NCBI GenBank assembly: GCA_043823825.1
Contig: JBDRTU010000002.1
Coordinates: forward strand, 1-34,377
From: JBDRTU01 sp043823825
GTDB taxonomy: Bacteria; Patescibacteriota; Patescibacteriia; Veblenbacterales; UBA10138
Reading direction: 5' to 3'
DNA length: 34,377 nucleotides
Positions 30,643 through 34,377 of the stretch are shown piece by piece; positions within the stretch are counted from its first letter, which is position 1; every line of letters starts with the position of its first letter. The notes under the pieces were generated by a model. That model worked only from the letters and a program-made list of their open reading frames with translations, was not told the origin of the DNA and made no database searches. The translations under genes and the position numbers were made by a program.

Positions 30643-32070
30643 TTAGACTAAAGGTTTTATGGATTTTGACTGAGCTTTTTGAAACACCAAAGCCAATACT
30701 ATATAGACCAAACTCGCACTTAACCATACACCAACGCTTGCTTCTATATATGACCAAGGAAGCGATCCTAAAGCCAAAGTGATAGTTTGAACATAAGATA
30801 AAATAAGCCAGACAGGCCAAGCAGCAATTACTGCTATACCTCCCATTAAACTTAAAGGTAAAAGCAATAGACCGCCTATCATCACTAATGGCACCACTGG
30901 CACAATTAATAAATTAGCTAATGGTGATACCAACGATATATTAGCAATGCGTAATAGAATAAGTGGCAGAGTGGCAGCGGTGGCTGACAAGGTTTCAGCC
31001 ACCACCTGCCGCAAACCCATTAATTCTGGCAACCACTTTAAATAATATTTAATAACTGGTGACAAGTACATTAAACCAGCCATAGCAGCAAATGACAGCT
31101 GAAACCCTAAATCAATTAACAAGCGCGGCCAAATAGCCAGCATGCCACCGGCTGCTAATAACAACAGATAGTGTGGTTTGCTAGCACGGCCCACTAATCT
31201 TACTAACACCACTAAACCTCCCATAATCCCTGCTCTAATCACCGAAGCCTCAGCGCCTGAGAAAATAACAAAAGAAATAATTAAAATAACTAAGCCTAAA
31301 GAGGCCCAAGCACGCTTAAAACCTATAGCTATCAAAATAGTAAACAAGATAGCGGTTAAAGTTGTCACATTGTAACCAGAAACAGCTAAAATATGAGTAG
31401 TGCCAGTGCGTCTAAATGATTCTTTTAAATCAAAAGGCAATCCCGACTGCTCACCCCAAATAATACCTACTAACAAAGAAAGATGTGGTTCGGGCAAAAG
31501 TCTGGCTACCCGCTGTGACAGTGAATTACGAAACTCATACAATTGAGAGCGGATAATTGAACCTTGCTGGCCAGCTAATTCAGTAATTAAAGGATAAGAA
31601 CAGCTGGAATAAACATCACGCGCTTGCCAATAAGAAAAATCCTGGAGCTCTAACTTACAACTAATTTGCAGACGATCGCCGTAGTTATAAACCGGATGCC
31701 GTCGCGTGCTAATTAACACTCGTTGCCAAGCCTCGGCTTCTACAGTAACAACATAACGCGCGCGACTTTCTTCTAACAGCGGCGCTTCGGAAATCCAAGC
31801 ATTAAACTCTACTTTCTCTCCATAAGGAATATTGGATGGAGGCCGCGGTTGTTCGGTAGCACTATGCGCGAAACCTAAAGTTAAAAAAATCAAGGCTAGT
31901 AGCCACCAGCGCCTTTGGTCTTTAATTATAAACATCATCCCCAATAATAAAATTGAGATGATAGCTGCCGTCTGCCAAGATAAAAAAACAAAATAACCAA
32001 CTGCGATGCCAACCAACAAACCAAACAATAATCTTCTTAGTATTTGAGCTGGGGTTAATTTTTCTGCCAC
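30643..32070 (-). CDS. comEC: ComEC/Rec2 DNA channel, lacking the MBL domain
   Basis: DNA-uptake channel protein. About 475 residues from the GTG at 32070: first TM pair, an outer DUF4131 OB-like domain (VEFNAWISEAPLL...), then the Competence domain with LLVGIIWGEQSGL, THILAVSGYNV and the eight or so TM helices that form the pore. The MBL domain is a separate gene. An ATG at 32121 opens the same frame, but it sits in the loop of a terminator, so the GTG (or a later codon) is preferred. There is no SD. Confidence 0.85.
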   Translation of the reverse strand: MAEKLTPAQILRRLLFGLLVGIAVGYFVFLSWQTAAIISILLLGMMFIIKDQRRWWLLALIFLTLGFAHSATEQPRPPSNIPYGEKVEFNAWISEAPLLEESRARYVVTVEAEAWQRVLISTRRHPVYNYGDRLQISCKLELQDFSYWQARDVYSSCSYPLITELAGQQGSIIRSQLYEFRNSLSQRVARLLPEPHLSLLVGIIWGEQSGLPFDLKESFRRTGTTHILAVSGYNVTTLTAILFTILIAIGFKRAWASLGLVILIISFVIFSGAEASVIRAGIMGGLVVLVRLVGRASKPHYLLLLAAGGMLAIWPRLLIDLGFQLSFAAMAGLMYLSPVIKYYLKWLPELMGLRQVVAETLSATAATLPLILLRIANISLVSPLANLLIVPVVPLVMIGGLLLLPLSLMGGIAVIAAWPVWLILSYVQTITLALGSLPWSYIEASVGVWLSASLVYIVLALVFQKAQSKSIKPLV

Positions 32071-32091
32071 TATTATATTGTAGCTATTTTG

Positions 32092-32132
32092 CAAAAATAA
32101 AAAAACCGCTACCCCAGACATATAGTAACGGT
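32092..32132 (-). terminator. Strong terminator before comEC
   Basis: ACCGTTAC (32125-32132) with GTAGCGGT (32105-32112), eight pairs with one wobble, 12-base loop, then TTTTTTT, A and TTTTT on the minus strand. It lies between the 107-aa gene and comEC. Confidence 0.75.
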
Positions 32133-32162
32133 AAATTGATATTCACAGGGTTCTGTGAGTTT

Positions 32163-32486
32163 CTAAATCCCCCGAACCCGGCTATGTTGTTTCTTTATAT
32201 TAAATTTAAATGGAACTTTCCGACCGGGAAAACTAAGCTTATATATTCCCCATTTAGGAATCCAAAAAGTCAAAGCTGAAGATGAACGACCGAGGTTAGC
32301 AAGTTGCACTTCCATCATGGGTTTTTTGTATCGTTTGATAAGATCTTTTGTGATTAATCTTACCACTAAATAATCGCCCATAATGCGCCTTACTGGCTTC
32401 GGACCATCGCCGACTAAACGAACTACTTCTAGAATCATGCCGCGACTTATATTGGTGAACTTAATTCCACCAGCATTGTGATACAT
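32163..32486 (-). CDS. Hypothetical protein (107 aa)
   Basis: No family recognised. Basic, with a hydrophobic middle that looks beta-rich rather than membrane-spanning (ILEVVRLVGDGPKPVRRI, YLVVRLITKDLIKRY, SALTFWIPKWGIYKLSF). It starts MYHNAGGIKF without an SD. It lies ten bases after prfB on the same strand and ends before a terminator, so it is expressed with RF2. Confidence 0.6.
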   Translation of the reverse strand: MYHNAGGIKFTNISRGMILEVVRLVGDGPKPVRRIMGDYLVVRLITKDLIKRYKKPMMEVQLANLGRSSSALTFWIPKWGIYKLSFPGRKVPFKFNIKKQHSRVRGI

Positions 32487-32497
32487 TTTCGTTTCCT

Positions 32498-33605
32498 TTA
32501 TTTTTTTGTACTTTGTTGTTTTAAATACTCTACTATAAAATTATCTAGCTGTCCATCTAATACCGCATCAGGTTGTTTGGATTCTAAACCTGTGCGATGA
32601 TCTTTAACTTGTTTATAAGGATGCAGCACATATGAGCGCGCTTGATTACCCCATTCAGCCGACTTGAATTCACCGCGTAATTCTTTTTTTACTTGCTGCT
32701 GCTTAGCTTGAGCCAACTGCCATAATTTGCCGCGTAAATATTTTAAAGCTTGTTCCTTATTTTGTGCTTGAGAACGTTCATTTTGGCAAGTCACGGTAAT
32801 CTTAGTCGGCAAATGAACAATGCGTACAGCTGAATAAGTGGTATTCACACTTTGCCCGCCATGACCCGAGGACATAAAAGTATCAATCCTCAAATCTTGA
32901 GGATTAATTTCTATCTCCCCCACTTCTGGTAATTCTGGTAAAACCTCCACCAAAGTAAAAGAAGTGTGCCTCATTTTTTCGGCGTCATATGGTGAAATCC
33001 GCACTAACCGGTGCACGCCAGCTTCGCATTTTAAATGTCCATAAGCATAACGTCCCTTAATAGTTATCACCACACTTTTAATTCCCGCTTCAGTTCCGCG
33101 CGACTCATCCATAATTTCCGCTTGCCAACCTTTACTCTCGGCAAAACGCAAATACATTCTTTTTAGCATTTCTGTCCAATCTTGAGCATCAGTACCGCCA
33201 GCGCCAGCATGAATAGCTAAAATAGCGTTTACATCATCATAAGGACCGCTTAAAAATTTCTTTAATTCAAACTTATCCAACTGTTTAATTAAATCTAAAT
33301 AATGCCGCTCCAACTCCTCACGCAAATTAACCGATTGGTCTTTTTGATCTTCTTGCGCCAAAGCTAGTAAATCAACTGCGTCTTGCTGTAATTTTTTCCA
33401 GTTAGCTACCTCGGTAGCTAACTGTTCATGCTTTTGCGTAACCTGTCTGGCAGTGTCTTGATTTTGCCAAAAATTCGGCTGGCTCATCACCGCTTCTAAA
33501 CCCTTTATTTCAGCTTGAAGCTTTTCTGGGTCAAAGAAACCTCCCTAACTCGTCCACCCGAGTTTGAAGCTCACGAAATCTTCTAACTAACTCTTGCTCT
33601 TGCAT
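32498..33605 (-). CDS. prfB: Peptide chain release factor 2, with programmed +1 frameshift
   Basis: Recognises UGA and UAA. The gene is read in two frames. The first runs 24 codons from the ATG at 33605 (MQEQELVRRF... GRFL) to TGA at 33531-33533. The slip site is CTTTGAC, and AGGGAGG lies just upstream (33540-33546), the same design as in many bacteria, where low RF2 favours the +1 shift. Skipping one T continues as DPEKLQAEIKGLEA and gives 368 residues. SPY at 204-206 replaces the usual SPF stop-recognition tripeptide; SGHGGQ gives GGQ at 249-251. Confidence 0.96.
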
Positions 33606-33631
33606 ATATTTAAGATTAACAGAAAAAGCAT

Positions 33632-33661
33632 AAAAAAAGAAGAGTAATTAATTTACTCTTC
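33632..33661 (-). terminator. Terminator before prfB
   Basis: GAAGAGTAA (33639-33647), loop of five, TTACTCTTC (33653-33661), then seven T on the minus strand. It ends the 63-aa gene. Confidence 0.8.
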
Positions 33662-33682
33662 TCCATAATCAGACATTGCTGA

Positions 33683-33874
33683 TCACTTTTCATTCTGCTT
33701 AGTAGTTGGAGTGCTTGAGATCTCAATATTGAAATCATTATGAAAAATTAGAACTAATCCACCTATAGCCTCTTTCATATCTGCGGCTGGATATTTTTTT
33801 TCGGGTTGCCCTTCAATTGAAGCGACATAACAGGTCTTTTCTTGTGTTACTACTATTTTAACTTTATCAGCCAT
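33683..33874 (-). CDS. Small hypothetical protein (63 aa)
   Basis: Starts MADKVKIVVTQEKTCYVASIEGQPEKKYPAADMKEA behind a good AGGAG. Probably a small alpha/beta domain: two strands, helix, strand, with a polar tail (SSTPTTKQNEK). One Cys only, no zinc site. No family recognised. Single-gene unit with its own terminator. Confidence 0.7.
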   Translation of the reverse strand: MADKVKIVVTQEKTCYVASIEGQPEKKYPAADMKEAIGGLVLIFHNDFNIEISSTPTTKQNEK

Positions 33875-34215
33875 AACTACTCCTAAATTATTTTATTTAT
33901 GTGAATTGATAAATTATTTAATTATCTCTACACTAATCTGGGGGTGATGTGAGCTTGGTTTGGATTTAAAAAATCCCCAAAGCTCTAATAAATAATGCTG
34001 AATAGTATCAGTTCGCACCAATACTATCTAGATTGTTTATTAACTTGCCCTGAAGTATCCCGATTTATCGAGACTACTTTAGTGCCCCCCTCCCAGGTAA
34101 GTAGAGATAATATGGTTTTTAAAGAACTAAAACATTTAAATATAGGTCAAAACAACAAATTTGTCAAGCCTATGTTATGGTTCAATACCTTTGCATCACC
34201 TGAGAGTAAAATGAT
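33875..34215. other. Gene-free stretch before the insertion sequence
   Basis: AT-rich, with no frame I support. It contains a nested inverted repeat: TAATAAA/TTTATTA (33986-33992, 34036-34042) outside ATAGTAT/ATACTAT (34002-34008, 34021-34027). This could be the end region of the insertion sequence or a regulatory hairpin. Confidence 0.35.
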
Positions 34216-34377
34216 ATGTATATGTCCTATACAATAAACCCTCATCTACCCCGTCTGCGTATGCAAGCGGCAAACTTGGTAATTAACGACAATTGGAGCA
34301 CTCGACAGGCTGCACGATATATAGGCTACAATCAAAGTACCATTGTCCGTTGGGTAAAGATAGCTAAGTTAACTAAT
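34216..34377 (+). mobile_element. Insertion sequence transposase, N-terminal part, cut by the window end
   Basis: An open frame starting at ATG 34216 or 34222 and running off the window gives about 52 residues: MSYTINPHLPRLRMQAANLV, then a helix-turn-helix with WSTRQAARYIGYNQST and VRWVKIAK. This is the homeodomain-like DNA-binding start of DDE transposases such as IS481/IS3-type families. The catalytic domain would lie beyond 34377. Intact or not cannot be decided. Confidence 0.75.

Noticed and set aside
32072..32077. TATAAT just upstream of the comEC GTG
   Set aside because: It ends one base before the GTG, so transcription would start inside the gene; no -35 at proper spacing.
32498..33605. 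UGA recoding as in some CPR lineages
   Set aside because: RF2 is present with its UGA-dependent frameshift, and adk ends in UGA.
33995..34237. 80-codon plus-strand frame before the transposase
   Set aside because: Overlaps the transposase start, runs through an inverted repeat, has no RBS and no protein-like composition.
1..34377. CRISPR array, rRNA genes, prophage
   Set aside because: No regularly spaced repeats with unique spacers, no rRNA segments, no phage structural or integrase genes were seen.

Overview
This is a gene-dense, AT-rich stretch of a bacterial chromosome. It most likely comes from a Candidate Phyla Radiation (Patescibacteria, Parcubacteria-like) organism. The evidence is: rpmD (ribosomal protein L30) is missing from an otherwise complete S10-spc cluster; S10, L23 and S19 carry private tails; an RNHCP zinc protein and several tiny proteins without relatives I recognise are present; and many genes have poor ribosome binding sites. 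UGA is a normal stop (adk ends in it) and prfB carries the classical frameshift site, so the standard bacterial code applies and the UGA-recoding CPR lineages are excluded.

Layout. 17-2000: a PurM-like gene with a frame break, diverging from recR across promoters that share one -35 palindrome. 2050-2760: rplU with a near-consensus promoter, followed by two tiny genes, one of them cysteine-rich. 2778-3904: a DUF192 protein and an unknown soluble protein. 3937-6820 (minus): adk, map, ruvX and a WecA/TagO-type transferase as a tight operon. 6982-16972 (minus): the S10-spc cluster from rplC to secY with almost no gaps, ending in tandem terminators. 17000-17345: a structured gap between rpsJ and rplC. 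17346-22688 (minus): the str cluster rpsL, rpsG, zinc-ribbon gene, fusA, YefM-like gene, tuf, rpsJ. 22777-25373: MFS transporter, M50 protease, RNHCP protein, rpmB. 25430-27300: small membrane proteins, tRNA-Pro(GGG) and a candidate structured RNA behind a full-consensus promoter. 27297-30596: membrane hydrolase, glycosyltransferase, a second adenylate-kinase-like protein and a stand-alone ComEC-type metallo-beta-lactamase. 30643-33605: ComEC channel, unknown protein, prfB. The right edge enters an insertion sequence, cut by the window end.

How it works together. Most genes serve translation: about 23 ribosomal proteins, EF-Tu, EF-G, RF2, methionine aminopeptidase and the SecY translocon. The split ComEC pair fits DNA uptake, a plausible nucleotide source for a reduced, host-dependent cell, and two adenylate-kinase-family proteins fit nucleotide salvage. 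Several intergenic spacers are built from short words reused within one spacer but different between spacers.

The most interesting unexplained items are the 27-aa eight-cysteine peptide after rplU, the candidate RNA at 27002-27235, the structured rpsJ-rplC gap, and the RNHCP gene with no ordinary start codon.
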